DNA from: Chaunax sp. Z400
Taxonomy: Eukaryota > Chordata > Actinopteri > Lophiiformes > Chaunacidae
Direction: 5' to 3'
DNA: 64,000 nucleotides
Assembly (NCBI GenBank): GCA_037577475.1
Contig: CM075187.1
Span: 25,174,810 to 25,238,809, forward strand
The notes under the pieces: generated by a model
What the model was told of the DNA's origin: nothing
Seen by the model: only the letters and a program-made list of their open reading frames with translations
The model's database searches: none
Shown: piece after piece, positions 31,530-44,984 of the stretch
Layout: the number at the start of each line of letters is the position of its first letter
Position numbering within the stretch: position 1 is the first letter of the stretch
Position numbers and translations under genes: made by a program

Positions 31530-34500
31530 ACACCAACCTACCAGGAATGCATTAGGCCTCTATGTAGATGAAAGTCTCCTGCATCGGACAAAGCACTGTC
31601 CTTTGCTGCCTTATTCTATCTTCAGTTATTGTATCTTTTTGGGGTAGTTAAAGGAAATCTACAGTTTATTACAACTTTGTTTTTATTTTCTTAGTGATAG
31701 ATAGAGCCATCAGTTCAGTTGATGACACACATCCGGATGCGCTAGTTTAACAGCAGATATATTTAGTAACCTAATATCTGAATCATGTGATGGCAATATC
31801 AAAATAAACCAGTCAGCCAGCGGCTGGAGCAATGAAAATAAAAGCCCTGATTTTATAAACCAAAGCTCTTCTCTAGCTGCTAATCTAGATATAGCCACAA
31901 CCCTTCTAAATACAGCCTGTTCACTCCCTATTAATTCAATTGTACCAAAATCGGCTGCAATTCACCTAGAGGACGCTCACTAAGGAGTTCTAAATCAATG
32001 GGAGAGAATGGAGCTAAATGGCTAAAATAATTATGTATACCTACATAAAGACAACAGAGTTCAAATATTATATTAGTTTGCGCAAATATTGTATTGATTA
32101 TATATCAGAAGAGAAATAAAAACGCACCAATGTTTTTCGTTTTTCTTACAATGAAGCCGATATGCCCACAGACTAGCCTCCTGCTAATGAATGCTGATTG
32201 GTCAGTTAAGAATTTAAGACAGGACCCCATTCCTCGAAGTCGCCCGGAGTGAGCAGAAGTTTTTGAAGTGAAACTGAATGAATATCTAAAGGAGGATCAG
32301 GAGGACTTCAGTTTTTGACAGCCTAATGTAGATCTGGTTAATGTAATAGCAGAGATATTGAACTGACAATTAATGCTGTAAGTGACTTTCGGTGTGTGAC
32401 GTCACAACTACTTAAAGAAAGATATTTCACAACAACTGAAGATGCAAAACATCATCTAATGTACCTATATGTATTGTCTCTACACATTATATCGAAAGCA
32501 TAATGAAAAGATTTTTTGCCCCATAAATGTTACATTTTGGTGCTTCAGCTTCATAGACCTCCATTCATTTTGGACTACAGTATCTTGTGGGGGCCCCTAC
32601 ACAAAAGTGGAAGTTTTGGGAGTGAAAAATCTCAATACTAGCGGAATAACTCTGGATTAGCTTTATTTTCTTGAACACAGTATGGCTCGGGCTACACAAC
32701 AAATAATATTTTCCCCCTGTAATTCTATCCAGTAGTAACACAATGACAGACTGTATGACTATTTTGGTCATGGATTTCATACATTAATATGGTTATACAT
32801 TTTAAGCATATTTCTTATCAGATACCCTGTGATCAAATCTTATCAACTGGAGGCAAGTTGTTTAATTTATGTCAGTTTAGAGATCCGTGACATGACCTCT
32901 GTTTTAACAGACAAACTGTGGATCCAGAAGATGTGTCAGTACTTCTTCAGCTCTCTCTGAATATTTACTTTTCAGGTAACAACTCTCACCAATTAAAGAG
33001 TAGAGAAGCCTTTAGGCTATGAAGCCTGAGAGGCAACACCTGCGGCAAAAATACAAAGTCAATAAAGCACTGGCTGCTGCTCATAAGGCTTATTTCTATA
33101 AGCATATACTGATAATTAAGGACATTTTTTTTTTATTCCTTACTAACCTTGCATCTGTATCTCAGCAGTTGGACTGTCACATGTTTTCTAGATGTTTGGA
33201 CAGAGTTCAGCGAGTAAATCAAACTGAGTTGTTGTGCTAGACCATCGGCTTCAACATCCCCAGTGGAAATTACTCTCTCGCTTGTAGCTACACATCAGCT
33301 TTTCCACTTTCAATTACTGGTGATCTGAACAATTTGTCTGAAACGGCGGCAGAATTCCACGTACTGTCTCTGAGATTCTGTATTGCAGCGTATTGTTTTT
33401 TAAAGGATGAATAGTCCCTTTTATGCCGTGAAGACAGATGCTATTTCCCTGCTTGTTGACTAAAACCATGCCTCTATGGTGTTATTACGACTGTATGCTT
33501 TTCTGGACTCGCCTTGGCCACTTTCCTCCCGAGTTCATTATGCACACAATCTGTGACAGAGTACATTAGTTCTACGCACTGTACAGCTGCCAAACCCAGT
33601 AATCTAATAGTAATGTATAAATTCCTTCTGGCAGGCCAATAAAGCTCAGATTAGCTTCTCTGCGAAGGTACACTCATGCAGCAGTTGACAGACATGTGAA
33701 GAGAGCATTAGCATATCATCGGCACGGGATCTCTGGGGACGGAGACACTCAGTACTTTCCCATCTCCTCCGCTGTCTCCACTACTAGCAATACATAGGAA
33801 AGCACTGATTTGGTTAGCAACTACTTGATTTAATACATGCTCAGGAGAACGGGGATGTATTATGGGCTCATCGGCATTGCAGGTTGTATGAGAAGGAAAA
33901 AAAACAAAGTGTCAACTGGATTATGTAAATAAGAGAAGAGGATCTGTTTTATGTTGTTGTTTTTATGAATTTTAAACCGGAAAGCAGCTAACTTTATTAT
34001 TGTTTTTTTTAACAGACAGTGATAAAGATAAACAATGCAAAGTTAGCTTTGCAAGCTGAATGAAATTAAGTGAAAATTGGACAAAAGTGCATTTTGCTCT
34101 TTTGCATTATTCATGAGAGAGGGTTTAAATATATTATTGCTGGATGCAAAACTGAATATTTTTTCTGAGGCTCAGCAGTTGGCTGTTAAACGTTTGAAGT
34201 GATCAGGATATCATCCAGTTAGAGGGAGTCATTTCAGCACAATAATGCTTTTATTTGTTCCTGTGAGATAAAGAAAAGGATGACTCCATAAAATGAAACC
34301 CTCCACACAGGGAGGCTCATTTTCCAAATCTTGATCGGACATACAGTAAAGCATATAAAGATGATAATCTGCATCATATAGTGTCTTCGCTGTAGCGGAG
34401 GGTCACCTTCTCAGAATGGGCTTTGGGAGGCAAAATGATGTTTTGTAGGATAGCTAACACTAAACTCCTTTTTCAAGGTCCCTCATATGTACTCTCCCCT

Positions 34501-36940
34501 ATTATTGAGCGACCAGCCTCAAGGCCTGCTCTATATTCATGACATAAAGGTTGTTCATACATAATATTTGTGTATAGTTCCCATCGTGTTCCAGTGAAAC
34601 CGTGGCTGCTCTCACACCACTGGAGCAGCACTGGCACCTTTATTGATCTCCACACAATAAAGGAGCGCAAAACTACGTCTGGAAATTAGATTTTTATGCT
34701 GCAGAAATATGCCGGCTGAAATTGCATTACCTTAGCACATTCATAGCATTTTTTTTTAAACAAAGTTAAACATTAAATCCCCAGCCCTGCTATTTTTCAA
34801 GCTTACTCCTCCCATCTGCTGCTACCAACAAGAGTATCTTTACTAACTAAAAGAGGGAATGCATGCATGAACAATATGGCCTTCTTATTTTCCTACATGG
34901 TGAGGTTGCTTTATAGGATGCATTCAAGTAAAAAGTGTTTATTCATAACATAAAACATGGGCTTCCATGATCTGCTTCGATGCTGGTTTCTTTTTTGCAA
35001 ACTGACAAACTCACACAATCAGACTCCACCTTTTCCCATTGCTTTCGATTATGGATGTAATATTGCAGGAGCATGAAATGATAACCATTTCTATTCCACT
35101 GGGGAGAAATATTTCCCATCAATATGTTCCCACAGTCACAGTCATTTTCGACACATCATCTATTCTGTCACAATTCTGGCAATGTGGATGCTGCCTTTAA
35201 CCAAATGTCTTCTGTACCAGAGCACTCATGCTGAGAGTTTGTATTCATACATATTCAATGCAAAGGGGAACTGCTGGTATGCATATGAGGCATTTCCATC
35301 TGAGTTTGCCAAATGAGGAAAATTGATTACCTTTGACTGCTTGTGATCAAAATTGAACTATCCTATATTTTAGTCCAATAACCATGTTATGTGGTTATGA
35401 TGGTAACCACTGGACATGCAGATGACATGGGTTTGAATTTCACATTTCATTTTTTGATGTATTAATTAAATGGATTTCTGTTACTGTGGCAGTGTGGGTT
35501 TGGTTAACTTGGGACTAGAGAGAGAGAAGGGGTGGTTCGGGGAATGTTGTCAGGGAGAGAGAGCTAATTATTGTTTTTTTAATTCATCTCTGCCTCCTGG
35601 AGTCAGCCTGGAAAGACCGACTGCGTGTGAGACATGAGGAATGTGTCTGGAGTGGACGCTGGAAAGCGTTTGTTTATGGGTGTCAAACTACAGAAACTGC
35701 AAAGCTTGTGGTTGAATGTTTCGTTAACTTGTATTTACAAGGTACATTATCACAACCTCCTTCAACCGTCGCCATATTTGTTGTTGTCCAACCTTTTGAC
35801 ACTTGGCTGCCCTCCTGAGGTTGTATCGATGTCAAATTAAAGGACGTATGGAGGGCATGAAGGATAGACCATACACAATTGGATGTATCCATTCACGTAT
35901 GTACAGGGAGCATAAATGGGCCTTTACTCCTCTCCGGAGTCCCTCGTATCTACCCGGTTTGCTGCTTCCTGTTTGGTGCTGGAGACTGCACCCCCTGGTT
36001 GTTGACAATGCTCAAGTGATTGAACGTCACTATATGCATGAGCCAAGACTAAAAACTGATGTTTGGTTTTATTGTAAAATGAGAAAAAGACTGATTGACA
36101 GCTCAGAGTTTTGTGACCAGATTACCCCAAACAATCGAAATGATCTATCTACAATAAACTATCTATCTATCTGTCTGTTGTCTGTCTGTCTATGCCATAT
36201 AGCAGCATTTGTTACCAAAATACTCTACAGGTTATCTATAATTGGGAGGGTGGGGATTTTTTTGCCCCTAGCCCACCTAGCAGATACATCTGGCCCTGGG
36301 ATGGATGCATCCTCATGCTACATGTTCTTCCTCTCGCACCAACTGGAGCAGCATCTACCAGAGAGCTGAGGCAATGAAATCTCCTGAGGGACATTACTAT
36401 TGATAACTGGGTTACGAATCATTTAATACCATTAGAGACTTTCTACCCCTGCGCCTTACGTGGAAATATCATTCCTATCCACATCTCCCACGCTGTGAGA
36501 GATTATGAAGGGTGATGAAGCAGTGGAATGGTGGAAGATTTGTCAAGTTAATAAAACAAACTCCATGGAGAGCTATTTCCAGGCATCATTGAAGTATGTT
36601 TAAAGTAAGTGAGAGCTGATGGTGGCCACGGCAGTCGTGAGCAGAATCAGAAACAGAAGGCAGGGGAGGTAAATCAAATACTTACTGGCTTATGTTGACA
36701 TCGCAGTTGATGCCTGAACTCAGGTAATGGATGTCTGACTGCATTCTGGAGAACAGGAAGGAGAATTTACATACTGGTAGAGTACAGAGGCATCTTTGTA
36801 TCCTCGAGTCTGTTGGAATGCATAAAGAGCAAAGATGAGTTTGGAATTACTTTATAGCCTCTCTATATTTCTTATTGTGCACCATCATCTTTCCAGCCAT
36901 TCGTTACTTCATTTCTTGTTTGCTTCCAACAGTTGGTTGA
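31530..36940. other. 5.4-kb stretch without recognised gene
   Basis: No protein family recognised on either strand. A 188-codon plus-strand frame (35803-36369) runs through a (CTAT)/(CTGT) tract and has no domain. Around 32552 the words TTCATAGACCTCCATTCATT resemble a recurring fish repeat (also TTCATAGACCTCCAGTTGAT at 53803). From about 33500 to 35400 the sequence is complex, AT-rich and free of recognised transposons. Confidence 0.35.
36152..36195 (+). repeat. (CTAT)n/(CTGT)n short tandem
   Basis: About nine tetranucleotide units with one break. Confidence 0.9.
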
Positions 36941-36942
36941 TT

Positions 36943-37332
36943 TGTGAAGAGAGAGCTGAGCTGTAAGGCAAAGCTCATGATTTATGAGCTCTACAGTAGT
37001 GAGAATGAGAATGAGATTGCGGATACAAGCAGCCAAAATTTGTTTCCTTCGTAGGGTGGCTTTGCTCAGCCTTCGAGATAGGGTGAGGAGCTTGGACGTT
37101 TGGAGGAAGGCGCTTCCCTTTATAGGTTTTCCGGTCAAGTCCAGCTGGGAGGAGACCCCAAGTTAGACCCAGAATTTACTGGAGGGATTACATCTCATCT
37201 GGCCTGGAAACATATCGGGATCCCCCAGGAGGACCTGGAAGTTGTTGCTGGGGAGAGGGACGTCTGGAATACAATGCTTAGCCTGCTGCCACCACAACTT
37301 GACCCCGGATGGATGGATGGATGGATGGATGG
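36943..37332 (+). mobile_element. LINE 3' fragment with (ATGG)n tail, copy 2
   Basis: Plus-strand frames read MRLRIQAAKICFLRRVALLS, LRDRVRSLDV, then LDPEFTGGITSHLAWKHIGI, PQEDLEVVAGERDVWNTMLS and LLPPQLDPGW, ending in ATGGATGG units at 37308-37332. Same family and same end as the minus-strand copy at 17138-17655. About 130 bp of coding sequence is missing between the two blocks, so it carries an internal deletion as well as 5' truncation. Confidence 0.8.
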
Positions 37333-37334
37333 AT

Positions 37335-39655
37335 ATTTCTGCTTTTTTTATTTTTAATGGGACCTCATGGGGCTGTTGGTACTCCTGCTGCTCCAGGTGT
37401 TCTGAAGTTTAACCTCTAATTGAGTAAAAAGTTTGTGGCGATATTTTGCAAAATTCCTGTTTCGACAATACATGAGAAAATGGAGGAAATGCATCACGTT
37501 TAATATTTTTTATATTTTTTAATGCTTTATGATTAACTTCTCAAAGATAACAACAAGTTTAATGAAAAAAAATTATTTCAACTCAATAACTTGCAAGTAA
37601 TTTTCTTCTAACCTTCTGATTTTTAAATCAACTCAATAGTAGCTGTGATTTCGACACAGTATCACAGCAGAAACAACGTGACTGATTCTGATCTCTTCCT
37701 CAGATTCAAAATATTGGTTTCAATTGGTTCACAGAAGTAAACAAAGTCTGTTAGCTTACAAGTAAATGACTAGTAAATTGTAAGTTTTGAAAGAATCCAA
37801 CAGTATCTATTTAACACAATATTACATAAGACATGTTATTTAAATATGTTTATAGTTTGATATTCTTTTACTTTACTTACTCAGCAGATTTGAGACTTAC
37901 ATAACTTCTATCTTGGTCTTATCATACATATGTGGTATTATTACTTCTGACAATTGTTTGGTGCGTGGAATTATGTATTTGTGATAAGATCTCGACAAAT
38001 CGAGTCAAAGATCCTGTATGGCCGACAACTTTAACTTTAACTTCGTGAAGTTCTGTGCCTGTGACGAGTTTGATTTGTATGTTACGCCAAAGCATCCCGT
38101 CAACGTCACCATGTTTAACCTTTAAGTTATTACTGTACCTTAAGTCTCAGATGACTGACAAAAATTTTCAGGCACATGATGTCTACTCAAATGAAATGTT
38201 AAATTTGATGTTCCATCTGAAAATTTCACTTCTATCTTTTAACTTTTGCAAACCAACTTGTTTTTTATCAACTGTACCGTACTCAGTGAAAATGTTGCCT
38301 CACACTCGCTAAAGTCCCGTTAAGTCCCTCGTCATCATTTGATGCACAAATGCATGACTTCCAGGGCAAATACAAGGTTACAGAGTGTAAATGAAGTTTT
38401 CCAAAAGTACCAGTTGAAGCAAAAAGCCATGGACTCTTGCCAGCAAAAGAGGCTCCTGCAGTGATAGAGCACCAAGCCAGACACAAAGCAGCAGAGTCCC
38501 CTGACTGTGCTTTTAGATACACTTTTGAACTGTGATGGTGTAAAACATTGTAGCTGTGTAGCTCCAAGGGGGAAAGCACTGCTTTAACAGAGCAAAGGTT
38601 AAGGGTGGTTTCCCACTGGGGCCTCATATGCTGAAAACATATGCATGCTCATGGTACTCTTTGAATCAGAGCCCCCCCATCAAATGGCATATGTTAGAGG
38701 ATGACCAAACACTTTAGTGCCATTAACAAATGCAGCCTTTTGTAGTGTAACTTGCTGTTCCTAATGCTCCTCCTTTCAATCACAGATGGCATAATGTCAC
38801 ATGTGGATGTTTACTGATGTAAGGCATCAGTGGTAAACATCAAATCTGGTTGTTAGCCTTGCAGAATTAGAATAAGGACTTTTTTTGCATGAATGGTGAA
38901 CAATCACTGATGGAGGAAAAACCTGCAGAGTAGACAGAGTATAATATTGTCTCCGCTGTCAGCAGCCCCAGTCAAGCAGAATGCTAAATACCTACATGAC
39001 ATGTTGCCTCCAAAATAATAGACATGCCCTTTTAAGTTCAAAGATATGCCCCATTGATTATGCACCGTTTTCATACAGGACACGTAACGTCTGTGCACTT
39101 CATCATCTGATCAAAACTAACACCAATCACATTTGAAAAAAGAGGCTGTAAGCTCGACTGGTTGTGCTGTTTTATTCTCTCAGCTGCTCCAGCCTGCTTC
39201 TATTTTTTTGTCATATTCCTGCAATGGTATCTTTCCCAGGGCTTGTCTATTGAAATGTTGCATGTTCCATATGTCAGTGATATATGCACTGCTCTCTGAT
39301 CTGTCGAACCCAGGGGGCTGATTGCATTCTTCCCTGCATCTCTGCCTTATAGATTCAGAAAGCAGAACCTATGCCACCAATTCCATTTTTACAAACATCT
39401 GTTGAATAATGGTTTCATCCCAGTGATGATAATGTTCCTGCATATGTTAATTTGTTCTCACACCCAGCTTTAATTGACAGCAATTAGTTTCAGTGTTATT
39501 CTCTGGGAGTTGTCAAAAGGTATTCTGGGAAACAAAGGGAATTACTGCTTATTGCTGTAATTTCTTTTTTTTACTATGTCATCATTGTGGTTTGGTGTGT
39601 TAGCAATTACATTTGTAAGCAAGTACAAGTTATTTTTCCCTGTTTTTTTTTTCTG
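37335..39655. other. 2.3-kb stretch without recognised gene
   Basis: AT-rich, no known element or protein family recognised. The minus-strand frame 38627-38283 has no domain or splice support. Confidence 0.35.
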
Positions 39656-39659
39656 TTTT

Positions 39660-40010
39660 TTTTATTCATCTGGAGGCGATGGATGTGTGTCGCACATTTC
39701 ACAGCAATCCACCTAAATGGCTGTTGAGACGTTTAAAAAATAACATGTCACTGTCTTAGTGGTGCTAGAGGACAAGGGAACCATGAATGTGTGTTATTTC
39801 ATGGCAATCCACCTCATAATTTTAAAGGTATATGAACTACAAATGGCGGCACTAGAGGAAAGGTCAGACCGCCAGAGTGAGCAGGTTCCATCCTCTGGAG
39901 ATCATGAATGTCTGTAGTAAATTTCATGACAGTGCATCCAGCAGTCGTTGGTATGTAAGTGGTGGAGTCATGGTGGAGTCTTGCTGCAATCATGGCAGGT
40001 AAAATACAGC
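39660..40010 (+). repeat. Dispersed repeat (CATGGCAATCCACC type)
   Basis: CACAGCAATCCACC, TGTTGAGACGTTT, AGTGGTGCTAGAGGA, CATGGCAATCCACCT, CACTAGAGGAAAGGTCAGA, ATCCTCTGGAGATCATGAAT, GTCTGTAGTAAATTTCATG. This run of phrases, with an internal near-duplication, is a common fish interspersed repeat of unassigned class. Confidence 0.55.
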
Positions 40011-40777
40011 ATTTCATCACAAAGTGACTCCTGGAAAATAACCATGAAGAAAATTATGCTAATTAAATTGTAAATGATTTGATTTTACATTATTACACAC
40101 ATCAAATAAGAGTAAAAATCACACCTGTACTGAAAATAGCTCTTGCATTATAACCTCCTCATAAGTGAAAGTGAGGTGTAATGTTTATTGGCTTGTGAAA
40201 TGGGTTACAGAAGCAATTAGCTGTTCAGTCTTTGATGAGCGGATTGAGCTTAAAGCATACGGCAGCAGATGATGATAGACATGTAAGTGTGTGCACACAA
40301 CCTGTGTTCTTCTGCTCTGCAGTGTGTTCTCTCTCCTCTCTATTCCAGTGCTCTACATCCAATCTCTTTCCTCAGTCTGACCATAGTGCAACAGGATTAA
40401 AGATGCATGAGATTAACCCCATGTCCAGCAGGGTGGAATGGAGAGACATCATGTTGAGGACATTGACCTTGCTCTCAGAGTTATTGGCCAGTCACTCACC
40501 TTTTGCACAGGGCTTCTGTAGTTAACGTACTGTAGTATGGGAATACTTAATTATCAGCCATGATCTGCAGCCAAGCTGCTTGTCCTCACCGCCCTCCCTC
40601 TCCTCTCATGAAAAAATACCAGTTCATGTGCCCTAACAAGGGTTTTATTATGCTGTTTACTGTGTAAACAATATTCATTACAATCCCTAAAATAACAATT
40701 ACTTTGTCACTCAGATTAGACTCAGTTTCTTCTTTCATTAATATGAGACAGTAACAATGGAGTCCAGTGGTTAAAAG

Positions 40778-40818
40778 TTAATAATAATAATTAATAATAA
40801 TAATATTAATAATAATTG
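40778..40818 (+). repeat. (AAT)n-rich simple repeat
   Basis: Interrupted AATAAT and TTAATA units. Confidence 0.9.
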
Positions 40819-42462
40819 TTGTGTTTAGTTTGTCTTTACCTTAAGTTCATTTTTAGTTATATAAAATAAACTTATTTATTGTCTTCTCCATTTCTTTTTT
40901 CCAGTTTTGAGCCGGGTTGTGACACAATTTTAAGTAAATCTGATCATCATATGATCATCATTTATGACAATGGGTCCAGTTTAGAAGAGACAGTTTGGTT
41001 GATAATTTCATTGGGCTTTTACTCATATTTTTTTCTAACCAGTTCATAACCTTTGAGATGATCTGACATGTATGTTTAGTGTCTCAGCAGTTAACTTGGT
41101 AAGAAAACAAAACGAAGGTTCAGCTCATCAAAGCTACAAAAATGAAAGAAACATATAAAATACAGAATAAAATAATTACTCTAAATGCTGTTTCTCCATA
41201 GTAACACGGCTTACTGCTTAAATATATGATATTCTGAATATTCATATAGTAGAAAACATATATGCACAGCATTTCGAATAGAGAATGACATCACACTGCA
41301 TGACACTGCTGTTATCTGAGTTGTTCTTTATTCTGGTAGCCAGGATAGCTGCTCATGCACGTGTGATATGAGTTTCTGAGTTCTGCCTTAAAGTAATACA
41401 TAAAATGACTCACCTGTAACTCTTGTTTTAGAGCTAAACACTACAATAAAATATTGTTTTATTTTAAGTTAGATATAGGCAATGGAGTAACAGAATATAG
41501 ATTCATATTTGATCAGCACTGCTTAATTTTATCCTTTGATCTGAGTTTCATCAGTAGTCCTGTTTTTCTTTTTGTCCAAATGTATGGTGTGAATGATGAA
41601 CACACATTTTGTTCTGAGATGCTGGTGCTGTGGTGTGACATGTAGTGGCAGTGAATGTTGACTATTCAACCTTTGAATTCACAGGAAAATTTGTATAACA
41701 TAAGGATGAAATTGATGCAACTGAAAGGTCTTGAATTTGAAAGTTAGTCCTGACCACAGGCGTAGCAACTTTTAGCTAATGCCTTAAGCAATGGTACAGA
41801 GTTTTAATCCCTGTTGGTATACTTAATATGCTGTCTGTGTTTTGATAGTTTGTGGCTGAAGTTTGCTCTCAAAGTCCCTCAAGAACAATGAGAAGACAGT
41901 CTAGATGTTTACACTCCATGTTATCAGGTCAGCCAGGTGTTATAAAGCCTCATTAACACAGGCCTGAGTTTGGATGGAAGCACCCGCACAGAATAAAATG
42001 GTTTATGTTCTAAGTCTCTAAATGGTGATTATATTTTTTTTATCACAGTGATATTTATACACCAAGTGTAGTCACTGTAGAAGTAGATTCCTCTCCCCTT
42101 GCTGTCCATCATAACTGTCACATGCTCCACCCAAACACAGCAGATATACGTAAGTGTCCATGATGCAACGGTGGAGGAAGAATCCACATCCTTTACTTAA
42201 ACCTGCAGTGTGGAAAACATCAGCCAAACATTTGAAAAGCCTTTATCAAACTCTATTGAAGACAGTGGGACCAGGTATTGCATCTGATTCCACGTACAGA
42301 TTAGAAATTGACCAAATGTAATTTAAGGTGCACCATGGCTGTGAGTGTGAGATTAATATGAGAGGTGATGTGTTACATTTCCTGTCAGTGTTTGGTCATC
42401 CTTCAGTTGAAGTGGACAATAAAGTGGACCAAGAGGCTGAAGTTTATAGTTGAGTTCTAGTT

Positions 42463-42480
42463 TTAGGGTTAGGGTTAGGG
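42463..42480 (+). repeat. Three TTAGGG units
   Basis: Short interstitial run of the vertebrate telomere hexamer. Three copies are within what chance or local slippage can give. Confidence 0.9.
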
Positions 42481-43508
42481 GGTTAAAGTGGGATTTCGGG
42501 TAGAGGAACCCTAAATTCTGATCGACCATTATCAGAAGCATGAAGTTGGCTAGAATTTTAGATTTTGTGTTTACTCATGTTGCCTTTGTTTTATGCTGAA
42601 TTTTGTTTGAAGATCCATTTACTATGAGATACACATAAAAATAGAAGAAGTCAGGAGCGGGTCAAAGACACTTTAAAGATAATAAAACTCAGGTCGTCTG
42701 CGTGAACTCTGATAATCATGACCATTACTCCAGATTAATTAACAGAATTTCCTGAATAACTTTTTTGATTATGTCAACAATGACGGTGGCTCCTGCGCCC
42801 AGTAAACTTAAATCCAGCCTTCAATCGAAATGTGAAACTGCCAATCAGATTTATTTATTTATTGGAACTCCTCTCCAGCCCATTTTATCCCCTGGATTTA
42901 GCACGAAACAGTGTTACACTGGAAGCATCGGGTTTGTGAACTGTTCATTTCTGCAGAGCTTTGAGTTTTGCCATAAATTAACGAGTGAAAAGCCTGTGCT
43001 TTGCAAATGGCTGCTTTTTTCTCTCTCTCTGTCTCTCTCTTAATCTGGATTGCTCTTGCTACAAGCTGATGCTAAACTAGTGACTCAGTTGGTGTACTAG
43101 TGGATCTAAGCATCAAAATAACAACCAAGGACAACATATGGGATCAACAGACGGGCAGAGTGGACATAACTTTTTTCTGCTCTCTTCATGGATTTTTATG
43201 ATACTTCATGTCGGAGTGCTGCTTGTGAACTGGTCCCTGTGGAACGGTTGAATAACAAAGTTGTTGACATGTTACTGTGGATACTGCAACCTCAAAGTGG
43301 ACTTGCCTAGCTCACCGAAAGCTAAAGACTGTTAAGGTGCGCGTGTCGATTCTGAGCTTTAAATGCACTTGTATCTCTTCATGTTTATTGTTAATGCTAA
43401 GAGTAAGCAGCATTATACTTGCAACAGAAAGACAGCATGCTGTAAGCAGAGCAGCAGAACATTAAATCTAATGTATTAATAATGTCCCAAAATGGCCAAC
43501 AACCTTGC

Positions 43509-43690
43509 TCATAATTACCTCCACCAAGGAGGTCATGTTTTCACCCATGTCTGTTGTTTGTTTGTTTGTTTGTTTGTCAACAGGATAACATCAAAAACTA
43601 CCGGGTTGATTTCCATGAAATGGTGGGGCATGGGCCTCTATGCACAACCTTGATATTCGTCCCTACGTGTCATGACAATAGTTTGGAAAA
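43509..43690 (+). repeat. Dispersed repeat starting ATTACCTCCACCAAGGAGGT
   Basis: ATTACCTCCACCAAGGAGGT, CATGTTTTCACCCATG, a (GTTT)n run at 43556-43577, AACAGGATAACATCAAAAAC, TACCGGGTTGATTTCCATGA, TGGTGGGGCATGGGCC. Widespread in fish genomes. The inverted counterpart is at 60290-60525, and a fragment is at 16314. Confidence 0.7.
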
Positions 43691-44164
43691 CATCTCATTG
43701 GTGCCGATAAATAGGCCAAACTTAAACATCAGTCAACCTCGAGTGCAGATAATTTCTGAGATATCTGACAACAATAAAAACTTCAAATCAAGTCATTTTA
43801 TTTGTATAGCGCACCATTTATTCTAAAGAGACCTAACAATTGCCCCGTGAGTAAGCACTTGCCGAAAGTGGCGATAAAAACCAGCCTTGACCTAATTAAG
43901 ATGCAGACCTTCTTTAGAATAAAAGGTATTCAGCACAAACCTTATTCCATTAACTGACCTTCCCACAACTTGCCTTCATCTGACCTTAAAAGAATAAAAT
44001 GGCCTTTTCATTCATTCTGAGGTAGCGCAATGTATAAAATGAGAGAAAGCAATGTTGAATAAAAAAAAAAGCATAAGTACCTTTATCAGATAAGCCATAG
44101 CAGTGTCAATACACAACATTCTGGGGTTAATTTCCACTATTACTAACACAGTGCTTGTAGTAAT

Positions 44165-44980
44165 TCATCATGTAATAACTGTGCACAATATAATAATTTA
44201 AATGAGATAAAAGCTCATAATGTAATAATCAGCACATAATGTAACAAAACCATGAGCGCATAATGTAATAACAATTATAAGAAAATTGTTACATTACAAA
44301 CTAAGTAAAATTAATTATTGGATAATGTAATGAATTAAGTGCGTAGTGTAATAATTTGTTTATTTAGTTTTTTTTTAAGGAATTGCCCTTTTTTGGAGTA
44401 TGGGAACCCTTCTACCATTACTGTACAGACATGATGCAAGAGGCATGTTACTATTAAGCCAATGTTTATTTTGAAATCTGTAAACTAAATTTCACAACCA
44501 AAAACACAACACAAACAACCAGAAATTCAAAAACACACAGAAACATAATAACAACACTGACACTCAAGCTCAGTAAATATCGTTCAACTACAGGGATCTT
44601 ATATAATGAAAAATAAAGAATAATCAATAAACTAAATAAATTTAAAAAAATAAGATGATACATAGAAAATAAAATGTATCAATAGTTTGCCAATACATCA
44701 TGCATTCCCTCTGCCTCAAAGCAAAATCCATGCCCTCATCCATCGGCATCTTAACCAACACAGAAAGCAAGGCCACTGGCTTGAATAACTATACACTTAA
44801 TTCATTACACTATCCAATTTTTTTTGGTTTAGTTTGTAATGTAATAATTTTCTCATAATGTAATAACTTATTACATTATGCGCTCACGGTTTTTTACATT
44901 ATATGATGATTATTACATTATGAGCTTTTATTACATTTAAATCATTACAATATGCACAGTTATTACATTATGAGTTGCTG
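44165..44980. mobile_element. Element with long (about 180 bp) terminal inverted repeats
   Basis: 44165-44350 is an imperfect inverted copy of about 44800-44980. Matched phrases include GTAATAACTGTGCA, ATTTAAATG.GATAAAAGCTC, ATAATGTAATAATCA, GAGCGCATAATGTAATAA, GAAAATT.TTACATTACAAAC and ATGTAATGAATTAAGTG. Both arms are themselves built of direct and inverted copies of ATAATGTAATAA. The interior (44350-44800) is AT-rich without a transposase. This is a foldback-like or MITE-type non-autonomous DNA element; superfamily unknown. Confidence 0.8.
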
Positions 44981-44984
44981 CAGG

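Larger units (their letters stand above)
40015..43505. other. 3.5-kb stretch without recognised gene
   Basis: Contains an (AAT)n-rich tract (40778-40818), a repeat related to 9.6-10.06 kb (about 41480-41670) and three telomere-like TTAGGG units (42463-42480). No protein family recognised. Confidence 0.35.

Noticed and set aside
35803..36369. 188-codon frame as a gene
   Set aside because: No recognised domain, runs through a CTAT/CTGT microsatellite, no splice or promoter support.
42463..42480. Interstitial telomere as a fusion point
   Set aside because: Only three TTAGGG units in one orientation, too short to indicate chromosome fusion.
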